Source: Diabrotica undecimpunctata (taxonomy: Eukaryota; Arthropoda; Insecta; Coleoptera; Chrysomelidae). Taken from it: a stretch of DNA of 64,000 nt. Positions within the stretch are counted from its first letter, which is position 1; every line of letters starts with the position of its first letter. The stretch spans positions 26,584,309-26,648,308 of the forward strand of contig NC_092807.1 of the NCBI RefSeq assembly GCF_040954645.1. The letters are read 5' to 3'. Shown here piece after piece: positions 23,275 through 33,075 of this stretch. Below the pieces are notes generated by a model. It was given only the letters and a program-made list of their open reading frames with translations. It ran no database searches and was not told where the DNA came from. The position numbers and the translations under genes are program-made.

Positions 23275-24280
23275 CTTCTTCTCTTCTTCTTAAAGTGCCC
23301 TCTCCTCAATGGAGGTTGGCTACTACAATTTTAAAATCTTCTCTATCTTCAGCTGTTCTTATTAGCTGTTCAAAATTTAGCCCTGTCCATTGTCGGATGT
23401 TTCTGAGCCACGATAGTCTTTTCCTTCCTAGGCCTCTCTTTCCCTCGATTTTTCCTTTCACTATAAGTTGGGCATATTGGTACTTATTATTTCTCAGTAT
23501 GTGGCCTAGGTATGATGTTTTTCTAACTTTTACTGTGTTAAAAAGTTCTCTTTCCTTGCCTATTCTATGCAGCACTTCTTCGTTTGAGGTATGCGATGTC
23601 CATGAAATTTTGAGCATTCTCCGGTAGATCCACATTTCAAAGGCCTCCAATTTATTTACGGTTGATGTTTTTAGGGTCCACGTTTCAACTGCATATAGAA
23701 GAGTCGACCAGACGTAGCATTTTGATAAACGTAGTCGAATTTCGAGTTTTATTCGAGAATCACAAAGCAGTTTTTTTATATTTTTCGAAAGATTTTCTGG
23801 CCTGTTCTATTCTCGATCTTATTTCTAGATCAGGATTTAGGCTGCTATCGATCCAACATCCCAGGTACTTAAATCTATTGACCTGTTCTAAAATGTGCCC
23901 ATTTATTGTGCAAGGTTGAGGTACGTTTTGATTTTTTCGGATTGACATCACTTTGGTTTTTTTTAATGTTTATTTTCATACCAAATTGCTCACAGGTCGA
24001 GTTGGTCTTGTCGATGAGTCATTGTAGACCTACGTCGGAATCCGCAATTAACACTGTATCATCGGCGTATCTGATACTGTTGATATTTACGCCATTCACC
24101 TTGACTCCATCCTTGGAATCCTCCAATGCTTCTTTAAATAGAAACTCGGAGTAAAGATTAAACAGCAGAGGCGACAGAACACATCCTTGTCTAACTCCCC
24201 TCCTAATTTCTACTTCTGCGGATGTGGAACCTTCGATCCTAACTCTGGCGTTTTGGTTCCAGTACAAGTTTTTTTTTTTT
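23275..24280 (-). mobile_element. 5'-truncated RTE-like LINE inside hAT transposase
   Basis: 1006-bp insertion flanked by perfect CGTCGATT repeats (23267-23274 and 24281-24288). On the minus strand the 5' end begins with about 12 A residues before coding sequence, and the 3' end has a GAA-rich tail. Both breakpoints fall within the hAT transposase frame. Confidence 0.9.
23306..24267 (-). pseudogene. RTE-like reverse transcriptase fragment
   Basis: Starts in the palm: GVRQGCVLSPLLFNLYSEFL and the catalytic IRYADDTVLIAD (24267-24019), then FKYLGCWIDSSLNPDLEIRS (23951-23760) and the terminal domain AFEMWIYRRMLKISWTSHTS with YLGHILRNNKYQYAQLIVKG (23650-23306). Three frames are needed. The YADD motif is intact, but the fingers and endonuclease are missing through 5' truncation. 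The palm motifs resemble RTE/BovB-type elements; this is a motif-based guess. Confidence 0.8.
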
Positions 24281-24798
24281 CGTCGATTATTCGATACTAA
24301 TTGGTTAGTTAAAATTGCCTATTTAAGCGACATTTTTGCAAAAATGAGTGAACGTAATTAAACCGTTCAGGACAAACGAGTAAATTTATTTATTGCCACG
24401 AAAAAATTCTTGCTTTCAAGAAAAATATTGAATTTTGGAAAATATGACAATATTTGGACAATAACGAGTTCGATTGTTTCCCAATAATAAAAGACTTTTT
24501 AGAAGAAGATGGGGTTGAAATATTAGAGGCATTTATTGAAGAAATTATTCAATATCTAAAAGGATTGAGTAAAGCTTTTAATAAGTATTTTCCAAAAGAA
24601 CAGCAGATTAACTATCAAACTGAATTCTGGATAAAAACCCCATTAATTTTTAATGCTCAAACTTCCACCATGTCACCGAAAGGATACGAAACTTTTATTG
24701 AAATGGCATCTGATTCATCATTTCAAAATAAATTTAAATTAATGCCATTAACGGAATTTTAGTGCAGTATAAAAGATGAATATCCTTAATTGTCGTAA

Positions 24799-24903
<105 letters not shown>

Positions 24904-25089
24904 TAACCTGACATGAGAATTCAACTTTCATCAATTAAGCCTAATATTAAGTATATTTAGGGCAATAAAAAGCAATATCACTCATCCCATTAAAATTAAA
25001 ATTTAAAAGTCCTGTAAATGTAAATTTAAGTTCTTTTAAGAAATTTTATGTTAATTAATTACTTTTTGAAGATAATAAATATTTTGTTT

Positions 25090-25480
25090 TTAAATTGTCA
25101 TTTGTCTTGCATATAATTAATCTACAGATGAGGTTAATCAAATGCTTAATATTCCCAATAATGACCTACGGATGTGAATCCTGGACCCTAAGGCAATCGT
25201 AAAGAAGAAAGCCACTGAAATGTTCTGTAAGAGACGAATATTACGAATTCCTTAGATTGGACCGACCGTAGAACAAATAATTCAATTTTAAGAGAGCTAA
25301 AAGTTAGCCAACGACTTTCCAGTAAAGTACATCTCCAACAATTAAAGTACTTTAGACATGTTTGAGAGCAAACACAAAAAACATAGAAAGACTTATTATA
25401 CAAGGAAAGGTGGAAGGCTCAAATGGCGCGGAAGATCCCCAACAAGATGGATCGATCAAATTACAGAAATGTGCAAAAGA

Positions 25481-25483
<3 letters not shown>
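25090..25483 (+). pseudogene. LINE reverse transcriptase C-terminal fragment
   Basis: Plus-strand remnant with KCLIFPIMTYGCESWTLRQS at about 25140-25200 and [19 protein letters not shown] at about 25380-25435, i.e. the region downstream of the palm. Several frameshifts. It runs directly into a (TA)n tract that may be its 3' tail. Confidence 0.65.

Positions 25484-25575
<92 letters not shown>
25484..25575. repeat. (TA)n microsatellite
   Basis: About 46 uninterrupted TA units between the LINE fragment and the foldback element. Confidence 0.97.
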
Positions 25576-25576
<1 letters not shown>

Positions 25577-25579
<3 letters not shown>

Positions 25580-26592
25580 TATAACTGTTTTGGATGGGTT
25601 GGAGTCAATAAAAGCTATTATGGCTATAAAAGCTATTATTGCTAATATGGCTATTGGTTAACTATTTTTTTAATCTTGAGCTTTCAACTGTGTTTACAAT
25701 TATTATCAAGAGCTAAAAAAGACAAAATATCTTACAAGGTTGAACTAAAAAGAAAAAACAATTTTTTGTTAACTTACCAAATAAAAATTAGTTTAGTAAG
25801 TAAAAATTACTGCTAATACATTTTCAAAATAATTAATATAAAAATGTTTTAATCTAACAAATGTTTCTCTGAAAATTTTTATAATTTTGAAAACATCTTT
25901 TTAATACAAAAATAATTGAATTTATAAATAAGTTAAAATAGCAACCAATTACAAATAAGCCCTAATGTCATAAATGCCAAGATAAAATTTTTATTTTTGA
26001 CAATTATGTTGCCAAAAGTAAAATTTCATTTAAACATTCTTTTTTGTTTAGTAACAAAAAAAAGAAGATTTATTCACCGTTGACAGATGTCTGAAAAAAT
26101 GTAACAGATATATGGAGAATTAAATATGACATTTTAAAAGTTTTATATATAAATCATAAAGAAAGAATATAATTATAAATTTTGCTTAGATTTTGAATTT
26201 CTGATCTTTTCACTTTTAAACTTTTTAGACTTTTAAAAAGTCCTTTTAAATTTATTACTTTCACTAATAAATGAATTCAAAAATCACAATTTTTGTATTA
26301 AAAAAATGTTTTCAAAATTATAAAAATTTTCAGAGAAACATTTGTTAGATTAAAACATTTTTATATTAATTATTTTGAAAATGTATTAGCAGTAATTTTT
26401 ACTTACTAAACTATTTTTTATTTGGTAAGTTAACAAAAAATTGTTTTTTCTTTTTAGTTCAACCTTGTAAGATATTTTGTCTTTTTTAGCTCTTGATAAT
26501 AATTGTAAACACAGTTGAAAGCTCGAGATTAAAAAAAATAGTTAACCAATAGCCCTTTTATTGACTCTAACCAATTCAAAACAGTTATATAT
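25577..26592. repeat. Large foldback element, ~310-335-bp arms
   Basis: The left arm (about 25577-25912, starting AATATATAACTGTTTTGGAT) is an inverted copy of the right arm (about 26288-26592), with scattered differences and small gaps. A spacer of about 375 bp separates them. No coding frame is seen. (TA)n tracts border both sides. It could be a foldback transposon or an inverted duplication of a repeat end. Confidence 0.82.
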
Positions 26593-26625
26593 TTGTTCCA
26601 AACGAGTCACAAGTACTTCTTTTTT

Positions 26626-26627
<2 letters not shown>

Positions 26628-26677
<50 letters not shown>
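26628..26677. repeat. (TA)n microsatellite
   Basis: About 25 TA units between two inverted-repeat structures. Confidence 0.95.
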
Positions 26678-26679
<2 letters not shown>

Positions 26680-26785
26680 AGTTTATATATATATAAACTA
26701 AGGTACACTCGAAGAGTGGTGGGTTTTTCGGTCAAAGTGGAGAAATAAAAGACAAAGAAGGTGGCTACTTCATCTATTTATTGAA

Positions 26786-26819
26786 GACGTTTCGCTTTCT
26801 GCTCAGAAAGCATCATCAG
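26786..26819 (-). ncRNA. Candidate small hammerhead ribozyme, left arm
   Basis: On the minus strand: CTGATGA, then a helix (GCTTTCT / AGAAAGC) with a short loop, then GAAAC and GTC. This is the order of the hammerhead core. Helix III would be only the A-U and C-G pairs with no loop, as in the small Penelope-associated variants described as acting in dimers. Activity is not shown. Confidence 0.6.
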
Positions 26820-27249
26820 TTCATCTAAAAAGAACAATATGAAACCAAACATCCATAGAGAAGTTACAATAAAAGTGTGTTACCTTACAAAGACATGAAG
26901 CAGTCAATGATGTTAAAAATATGAAAAAGCTTACGAAACTGGATATTTAAAGTTAAAGTTGTATAAAACAATTAATTGAAACTAGGTATAGTTTGCAATT
27001 TAACAAAATTAGCACAGCAAAAGTACATGTATGTTTATCACATGTTCTTTTGCTGTGCTAATTTTGTTAAATTGCAAACTATACCTAGTTTCAATGAATT
27101 GTTTTATACAACTTAAACTCTAAATGTCCAGTTTCGTAAGCATTTCATATTTTTAAGATCATTGACTGCTACATGTCTTTGTAAGGTAACACACTTTTAT
27201 TGTAACTTCTCTATGGATGTTTGGTTTTATATTGTTCTTTTCAGATGAA

Positions 27250-27283
27250 CTGATGATGCTTTCTGGGCAGAAAGCGAAACGTC
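27250..27283 (+). ncRNA. Candidate small hammerhead ribozyme, right arm
   Basis: CTGATGA (27250-27256), 7-bp helix II (GCTTTCT / AGAAAGC), GAAAC (27276-27280), GTC (27281-27283). Mirror copy of the left-arm motif. Confidence 0.6.
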
Positions 27284-27400
27284 TTCAATAAATAGATGAA
27301 GTAGCCACCTTCTTTGTCTTTTATTTCTCCACTTTGACCGAAAAACCCACCACTCTTCGAGTGTACCTTAGTTTATTTTGGATTGACGGTCGTACTCCTT

Positions 27401-27403
<3 letters not shown>

Positions 27404-27448
<45 letters not shown>
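27404..27448. repeat. (TA)n microsatellite, left part of an interrupted tract
   Basis: Continues after the LTR element at 35101-35173, so the retrotransposon inserted into one longer TA tract. Confidence 0.95.
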
Positions 27449-27451
<3 letters not shown>

Positions 27452-28878
27452 GACGATTGGGGTTTATAGAAAATAATTTATAAGTTATATACTACATAAT
27501 ATTAGATATAAAAAAGTATTTGATTATTTTAAATAAGTTATATACTAGAGAATTTAATAAAAATATATTTATGTGAGGGCATTTTTAATAAATTAGCATA
27601 TAATAATTGTAAAAAGTTGTATTTTAGTAATTTTAATGTTGTAAATAGATTTAAGTGAGCCATGTGCTTAGGCAACCAACTATACAGTGGATTGACAGAT
27701 AGAAATTAATCATAATACGAATATAAGTGGGGTTATAATAATAATGTTGGTTTGAGGTGTTTAATTTATATATATTTGATGATTTAAATGTTTATTCTGA
27801 TCTGAAAAGCCTAAATGTCAACAAAATTATCAATGGAACATTAACGAATTCTTCAGAGTGCAGAGTGTGACCATTGTTTACAGTCGAACATTCTCGAAAT
27901 AATGATTATGGCGGTGGATCGAACAGATATTTTTTTCGAGAACATCTATATAGAAGTGATAGAACAAATTGGAACATGAATTCTTACCAGATGGTTCTGG
28001 AAGATTGAAAAGATATAAATACCCGTGATTTGGATTCAAGATGGCAGTTTTTAGTTAGAAGTCAAGCAGTTTATTATGAAAGTTAGTAGAAGATAGACAC
28101 AATTAATTAGTGAAGTCAATTGTTCACAGTTTTAGTAAATCAGTCAAGCAGTTTTATAAGAAATATGAAAGTTAGTTGGAGATAGTCCAATTGTTTAATA
28201 TAGTGAGTTAAATGAAGATTAAAAATTATGCATATAATTTAATGCACATTTATAATTATACACAAATAATTATTGAAGATTAAAAAAGGTATATTGGAAG
28301 AAATTAAATTATATTATGGTTGGAGATTAGTATAAATCAACTTATAATAAGTGGATATTGGTATATTGAAAAGAAGAATAAATATAAATGCTGTTTGCTG
28401 GTTTGGTTGGTGGTGTATAAATGCTGGTGAAGAAAACTATATCTTAAATTGGTAGAAGCTGATAATTGGAAAAAGTAATTTCACAAAAAACAAGGATAAC
28501 TGAAGTACGAAGACATTCAGTGGTGATTAGAATATATATAGTGGAAAACAGTTCATTTAGGCATTTAGTGAAAGAAAGGTACAACATTTTGTTAATATAA
28601 TTTAGTTAATGTCATAACAATTTCAATTTTGAAGATAGTTTGTTTAAATTTTACATTGTCTATAGAATTTAATTAGTTTTATAAGAGTATCAATTTAAAG
28701 ATAGTTTATTTTAAATTTACATTGGCTAGGTTAGATATATATGTGTGTTCCATAATAGTTATAATAAAGATAATTTAAAAAAGTACTTACAAACTAATTC
28801 TTTGAGAACCGCGATAAAAACCCTATATTATTAAAAATACTCATTGCTCATCATTCAAACAAAAAACACATCATAACA
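27449..28878 (+). repeat. 5' LTR of gypsy element 1
   Basis: 1430 bp, TGTGACGATTGGGG ... CATCATAACA. Unusually long and AT-rich for a Ty3/gypsy LTR. Confidence 0.95.
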
Positions 28879-28881
28879 ATT

Positions 28882-28899
28882 TGGCACCCAACGCGGTGG
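28882..28899 (+). other. Primer-binding site of gypsy element 1
   Basis: TGGCACCCAACGCGGTGG, three bases after the 5' LTR, begins with the TGG that complements a tRNA CCA end. The tRNA was not identified. Confidence 0.7.
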
Positions 28900-29015
28900 C
28901 TCTCTATTTAAAAGAATTAGTTTGGGAAGATAAGTGCTCTCATATAATTAAATTAATTATCAGTAGAAAGAAAAAATTATAGATTTTATTTTTAATTATA
29001 TTTGAAAGTCTCAAA

Positions 29016-29501
29016 ATGTCTCAAGGAAAGAAAGGTACAAGAAGCAAAAAGAATGAAGAAGATGTGGAAGTAGAAACACAACCTATACAAGAGAAGAGTT
29101 TAGTTCAAGTTCCACAAGATACTGCAGAAATGAATCCAGAAAGAGAGGAAAATGTCAATATGGCAGCTTTGATGTCATTAATGATGCAGATGAACAAGAC
29201 AATAGAAGAGAATACGAAAAAAATGGAAGAGAATTCAAAAGAAGTCAAAGAAGACATGAAAAAAATAGAACAAAAAATGGAAGAGAATTCAAAAGAAGTC
29301 AAAGAAGACATGAAAAAAATGGAACAGAAATTGGAAGAGAATTATAGAAAATTAGAAAAGAAAATAGAAGATAATAATAATAAAATTGTAAAACAAATGG
29401 AGAAAAAACTTGAAGCTGCAGAGAAAAAAGTAGCAAATGAAATAAAAAGTATACGGAATGACTACAAGAAAAGGATAGACAATGAGAGGACAGAACTTTA
29501 A
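29016..29501 (+). CDS. Gag-like coiled-coil protein, capsid region missing
   Basis: 161 codons from the first ATG after the primer-binding site. A lysine/glutamate-rich N-terminus is followed by a long coiled coil (about residues 60-150) with a repeated unit of about 22 residues around EENSKEVKEDMKKIEQ. The frame ends at 29501. The expected Ty3/gypsy capsid domain (roughly 200 residues) is not seen. The next frame, overlapping by 20 bp, already looks like the nucleocapsid end. I infer an internal deletion in gag of this copy or its source, which would make the element dependent on Gag supplied by others. Confidence 0.65.
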   Translation: MSQGKKGTRSKKNEEDVEVETQPIQEKSLVQVPQDTAEMNPEREENVNMAALMSLMMQMNKTIEENTKKMEENSKEVKEDMKKIEQKMEENSKEVKEDMKKMEQKLEENYRKLEKKIEDNNNKIVKQMEKKLEAAEKKVANEIKSIRNDYKKRIDNERTEL

Positions 29502-29802
29502 TAATAATACTAGTTATAATAGACAAAATTTTAATAATAATACTAATTATAATAGACAACATTTTAATGACAGTACTAATAATAATAGACAAGATTTTAA
29601 TAATAGAAGAAATACAGAGCGACCTAACTATAACAGACAGGTAAATTGTGTTCGAAGGAATAGAAGCTGCGAAGACAGGGAACAAAATAGTACAAGGCAG
29701 GAAAATGTGAGTAGAAGTCATAGTAGGGAAAGACATAGGACATCAGATCCAAGTGGTCAGATACAATCTGACAATTCTAATAATCAAAATTTTGTGCAGT
29801 AA
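29482..29802 (+). CDS. Asn/Arg-rich Gag C-terminal frame
   Basis: A frame of about 106 codons in phase +1 relative to the first Gag frame. It contains four to five imperfect repeats of the type NRQNFNNNTNYNRQ, then an Arg/Ser-rich tail. There is no CCHC knuckle; the basic Asn-rich repeats may bind RNA instead. It has no convincing start of its own and is probably the tail of Gag after a deletion. It ends at TAA (29800-29802), right after a slippery heptamer leading to the protease frame. Confidence 0.5.
   Translation: MRGQNFNNNTSYNRQNFNNNTNYNRQHFNDSTNNNRQDFNNRRNTERPNYNRQVNCVRRNRSCEDREQNSTRQENVSRSHSRERHRTSDPSGQIQSDNSNNQNFVQ
29787..29793 (+). promoter_or_regulatory. Candidate -1 frameshift site between Gag and protease
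   Basis: A AAT TTT in the Gag phase, three codons before the Gag stop. This matches the X XXY YYZ slippery rule. A -1 slip here enters the frame that encodes the protease (FCAVNFLNYKLGH...). Downstream structure was not assessed. Confidence 0.55.
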
Positions 29803-29807
29803 ACTTT

Positions 29808-30128
29808 CTGAATTACAAGTTAGGCCATTGCTATTATGAAAAACCTTCTGAATTTATTTCTTTAGAAGAAGAGAAAATTATTGAATCTATTAATTTAATT
29901 TATATAAATGCTTTGGCCAAAAATAAAATGATTAAGATTATGATAGATACTGGTTCAGAAAGTACTTTAGTCTCGGAGAATTTTATTTTTAATACATTAA
30001 AATTATCAGATATAATAAAGATTCCAAAAATTAAAATTGTTGGTGCAAATAATAAGAAGTTGGGTGAAATTGATAAACTAGCCAATTTTAAAATTGCAAG
30101 GATTTATTGTCAAGGATTTATGTGTTGA
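29808..30128 (+). CDS. Retroviral-type aspartic protease, frame broken at its end
   Basis: The open frame continues from the Gag overlap and contains the protease active site MIDTGSESTLVSE at about 29938-29976. It stops at 30128, while the last protease strand (LCVDILMGND) is read in the Pol frame from 30094. The frame relation between protease and Pol (+1) is not that of the Gag-protease shift. A one-base indel in the protease is the simplest explanation, which would make this copy defective. Confidence 0.7.
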   Translation: MNYKLGHCYYEKPSEFISLEEEKIIESINLIYINALAKNKMIKIMIDTGSESTLVSENFIFNTLKLSDIIKIPKIKIVGANNKKLGEIDKLANFKIARIYCQGFMC

Positions 30129-33075
30129 TATATTAATGGGAAATGATGAATTGGAAAAGAAGAAAGTAAAGATAGATTTTGAAGAAAAAATGGTAACTTT
30201 GGAAGGGCAAATAATTAAATTTATGCAGAAAGATGAGGTAGAAGAAGGAATAAGAGTTGATAGGATATTATTAAAAGAAAATAATGATGTTTATGAAGAA
30301 GAAATGTATTTTGATGATAGGGAAATGTCCCAGAAGAATGTAAAGAATAATTATTGTAGTGAATATTTAAGGAATGGAAATTTTAAGCAGATGGATGCCT
30401 ACGAGGCGGAGTGCGTAAAATTGGAAGCAAGGAATAATGAGTACATATTGAAGAATAATGTGATTTGTAAAGAAGAAGATATGATGAAAGTTTTAAATTG
30501 CCCTGAAGAATATAAATCAATAGTCATTTCCATATTGCAGCAACACAAGGGACTTGTCAATAAAGAAAATAGAATTGCACAAAATTATATCCATAGCATA
30601 AAAGTTAAAGAAAAAAAAGATTTTAAAACAAAATCATACCCAATACCATATAAATACAGAGAAGAAGTAAACAAAACAATTAATAATATGTTAGAAGATG
30701 GGATCATTGAGAAGGCAGACACACGTTTTATTAACCCCATAGTAGTAGTACGAAAAAGATCAGGTGAAATCAGGTTATGTATGGATGCAAGGAATATTAA
30801 CAAGATTACTGAAAAGCAATTTGAAGCACCAATGAGTATAGATGGAATATTAGGAAGAATTACAGGAATGTCATTTTTCACTAAAATCGATTTACAGCAT
30901 AGTTTCTGGTTAATACCTCTAGAAAGAAAAAGTAGACAGTATACAGGATTTCAGATAGATGGAGTAGTATATCAATTCAAAGTAGTACCATTTGGACTTC
31001 AATCATCTTGCAGTGCTCTATGTAGATGTCTTCATGATATTTTGGATCAATATGAACATTTTGTAATTCACTACATTGATGATATCTTAATTTTTTCTAA
31101 AACGGCTGAAGATCATGAGAAACACCTAAAAATTATAATAAATAGATTAGACAAAGTTGGACTAAAAATAAATCAAGAAAAATGTACATTTTTTCAAAAA
31201 GAAGTAATATATCTAGGTTATAAACTTAACACTAAGGGAATCGAAATGGATCCAGAACGGACACAAGTCATTCAGGAATATAAAACACCACACAATTTAA
31301 GAACTTTAAGAGGATTTATTGGAATAATTAATTATTATAAAAGGATGATACCAGATCTAAGTATAAAAGAAATTCCATTACTTGAACTACTGAGAAAAGG
31401 TGTAAAATGGAGATGGGATCAGAGAAGAGAACTAGCATTCCAAGAGATTAAAAACATTTTTCTGTCAAATTTGAAAATATACTATCCTGACTACACACAG
31501 CCATTCATATTAAGAACAGATGCATCAATAGAGAGATTATCAGGGGTATTATTACAAATACATGATGGGGTCGAATACCCAATACAATTCATTTCAAGAA
31601 TTACAAAGCCACATGAAAAGGGTTACTCAGTTTCAGAATTAGAACTAGCAAGTATAATACACTGTGTCACAAAATTAAGATTTTATTTGTTGGGTAATGA
31701 ATTTACAATAGAAACAGATCACCAAGCTTTAACGTCTATATTAAATAACAAATATGGAAACAGTAGAATACATCGGTGGAGTCTAATACTTAGTGAATAC
31801 TGCTTTGAAATCAAATACATTTCTGGAAAATCCAATATAGTGGCAGATGCTTTATCAAGGTTAGAAAATACATCACAAAAAGGGCAGCGAACAATAAAAA
31901 TTGGATTAAATCAATTAGTAGAAAGTACTGGATTATATTCTAAAGAAGAAATTATAAGAGATCAGATCAATTTGAGTGAAAAACAAAAAGTCCTTAGGAA
32001 AGATGGAGTATATTATAAAATAATAAATGGCATAGAAGTATATGTAATAACTAGAACTTTAGCAAAGAAAATATTGAAAAATTTACATAACAATTATATG
32101 CATATTGGTTCAAGAAAGCTATGGATGCTATTTAGGGACAATTATTTTGCAAAGAATGACATAAGTATAGCAAAAGAAATTACTACCCAATGCCCAATAT
32201 GTCAACTAAACAAAGAAAAGAATTTCAAAAACCAGAACACATATAAATCTAATGTTGTATATGAAAAACTAAATACAGTTTCCATGGATTTTATTTCAAA
32301 TTTAGTTCTCAGTCCAACAGGAAAAAAGCATATACTAGTGATAGTTGATTTATATACAAAATTTATTAAACTATATCCCTGCTCTAGAACAAATGTTAAA
32401 ACATTAAAATTATATATTAATCAATTTTTCGAAGAAATAGGACCATTTAGAAATTGCATAATAGATAATGCTACATATTTTAACAACCAAAAATTTCGGA
32501 CATTTTGTGAGAAAAAGGGAATCAACATTCATTTTACAAGTATCAGACATCCTCAGGCAAATCCTGCAGAAAGATATATTAAAGAAGTTATAAAATATTT
32601 AAGGATACTGTGCCAAAACCAACATGAAACTTGGCAGCAACATATACCACAAGTAGAGTATTTTTTAAATAATACACATAATTTGAATACAGAAGAAGTA
32701 CCAGAATATTTAATGTTTGGCCATATAGGAAACAGAAAGTGGATTAGTGAATATAATCAGGATATGTTAGAACAAGTAATGCAGAAAGTAAATATCCGAA
32801 TTAGGAGGAAAGCTGAAAAATATATCAGAAGACAAAATCGAAATATAAAAAAACCAATCACATTTCAAAAAGGAGACCTAGTGTTAATTCGTTCACTTAG
32901 AAAAAGTAATGTTAAAGAAAACCGTTGTAAGAAATTACAACCAATGTTTGAAGGTCCATATACAATTGAAAATCAGAATGGACTAAATAGTTATGTGTTA
33001 ATAGATGCAGAGAACAGACTAAGAGGCATATTTCATATCAACGACATTTTTCAATATCATGAAGAGATTGAATAA
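30094..33075 (+). CDS. Ty3/gypsy Pol: RT, RNase H, integrase
   Basis: A 993-codon open frame entered by read-through (the first codon is TTG, so no true start). The reverse transcriptase lies at residues ~170-440 with the catalytic YIDD at 327-330. RNase H is at ~445-590, with RTDAS (Asp 476) and a LRFYLLGNEFTIETDHQALT stretch. The integrase zinc-binding part has CPICQ near residue 705. The integrase core has Asp 732 (VSMDF), Asp 791 (IIDNAT) and Glu 826 (NPAERY), spacing D-34-E. A GPY-like end (EGPYTIENQNG) precedes the stop. All catalytic residues are present. There is no chromodomain and no envelope gene downstream. Confidence 0.93.
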   Translation: MQGFIVKDLCVDILMGNDELEKKKVKIDFEEKMVTLEGQIIKFMQKDEVEEGIRVDRILLKENNDVYEEEMYFDDREMSQKNVKNNYCSEYLRNGNFKQMDAYEAECVKLEARNNEYILKNNVICKEEDMMKVLNCPEEYKSIVISILQQHKGLVNKENRIAQNYIHSIKVKEKKDFKTKSYPIPYKYREEVNKTINNMLEDGIIEKADTRFINPIVVVRKRSGEIRLCMDARNINKITEKQFEAPMSIDGILGRITGMSFFTKIDLQHSFWLIPLERKSRQYTGFQIDGVVYQFKVVPFGLQSSCSALCRCLHDILDQYEHFVIHYIDDILIFSKTAEDHEKHLKIIINRLDKVGLKINQEKCTFFQKEVIYLGYKLNTKGIEMDPERTQVIQEYKTPHNLRTLRGFIGIINYYKRMIPDLSIKEIPLLELLRKGVKWRWDQRRELAFQEIKNIFLSNLKIYYPDYTQPFILRTDASIERLSGVLLQIHDGVEYPIQFISRITKPHEKGYSVSELELASIIHCVTKLRFYLLGNEFTIETDHQALTSILNNKYGNSRIHRWSLILSEYCFEIKYISGKSNIVADALSRLENTSQKGQRTIKIGLNQLVESTGLYSKEEIIRDQINLSEKQKVLRKDGVYYKIINGIEVYVITRTLAKKILKNLHNNYMHIGSRKLWMLFRDNYFAKNDISIAKEITTQCPICQLNKEKNFKNQNTYKSNVVYEKLNTVSMDFISNLVLSPTGKKHILVIVDLYTKFIKLYPCSRTNVKTLKLYINQFFEEIGPFRNCIIDNATYFNNQKFRTFCEKKGINIHFTSIRHPQANPAERYIKEVIKYLRILCQNQHETWQQHIPQVEYFLNNTHNLNTEEVPEYLMFGHIGNRKWISEYNQDMLEQVMQKVNIRIRRKAEKYIRRQNRNIKKPITFQKGDLVLIRSLRKSNVKENRCKKLQPMFEGPYTIENQNGLNSYVLIDAENRLRGIFHINDIFQYHEEIE

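Larger units (their letters stand above)
26694..27375. repeat. Near-perfect 682-bp palindrome of a Penelope-type repeat
   Basis: Two inverted copies, each about 330 bp, meet at about 27034 with a spacer of some 20 bp. The ends read TAAACTAAGGTACACTC (26694) and its complement at 27375. The same sequence occurs as a single copy at 43745-44095 and a diverged one at 49858-50227. Each arm carries a hammerhead-like core, a hallmark reported for Penelope-like element termini. I infer two head-to-head copies of a Penelope-type terminal repeat or non-autonomous derivative. Confidence 0.8.

Noticed and set aside
25362..25661. Frames translating as long Tyr-Ile repeats (also 62379-62693)
   Set aside because: They are the translation of (TA)n microsatellites.
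28882..28899. tRNA gene near the primer-binding site
   Set aside because: It is only a tRNA-complementary stretch; no cloverleaf seen here or elsewhere in the window.
29299..29736. Antisense frame over Gag of gypsy element 1
   Set aside because: Shadow of the low-complexity Asn/Lys-rich sense frame.
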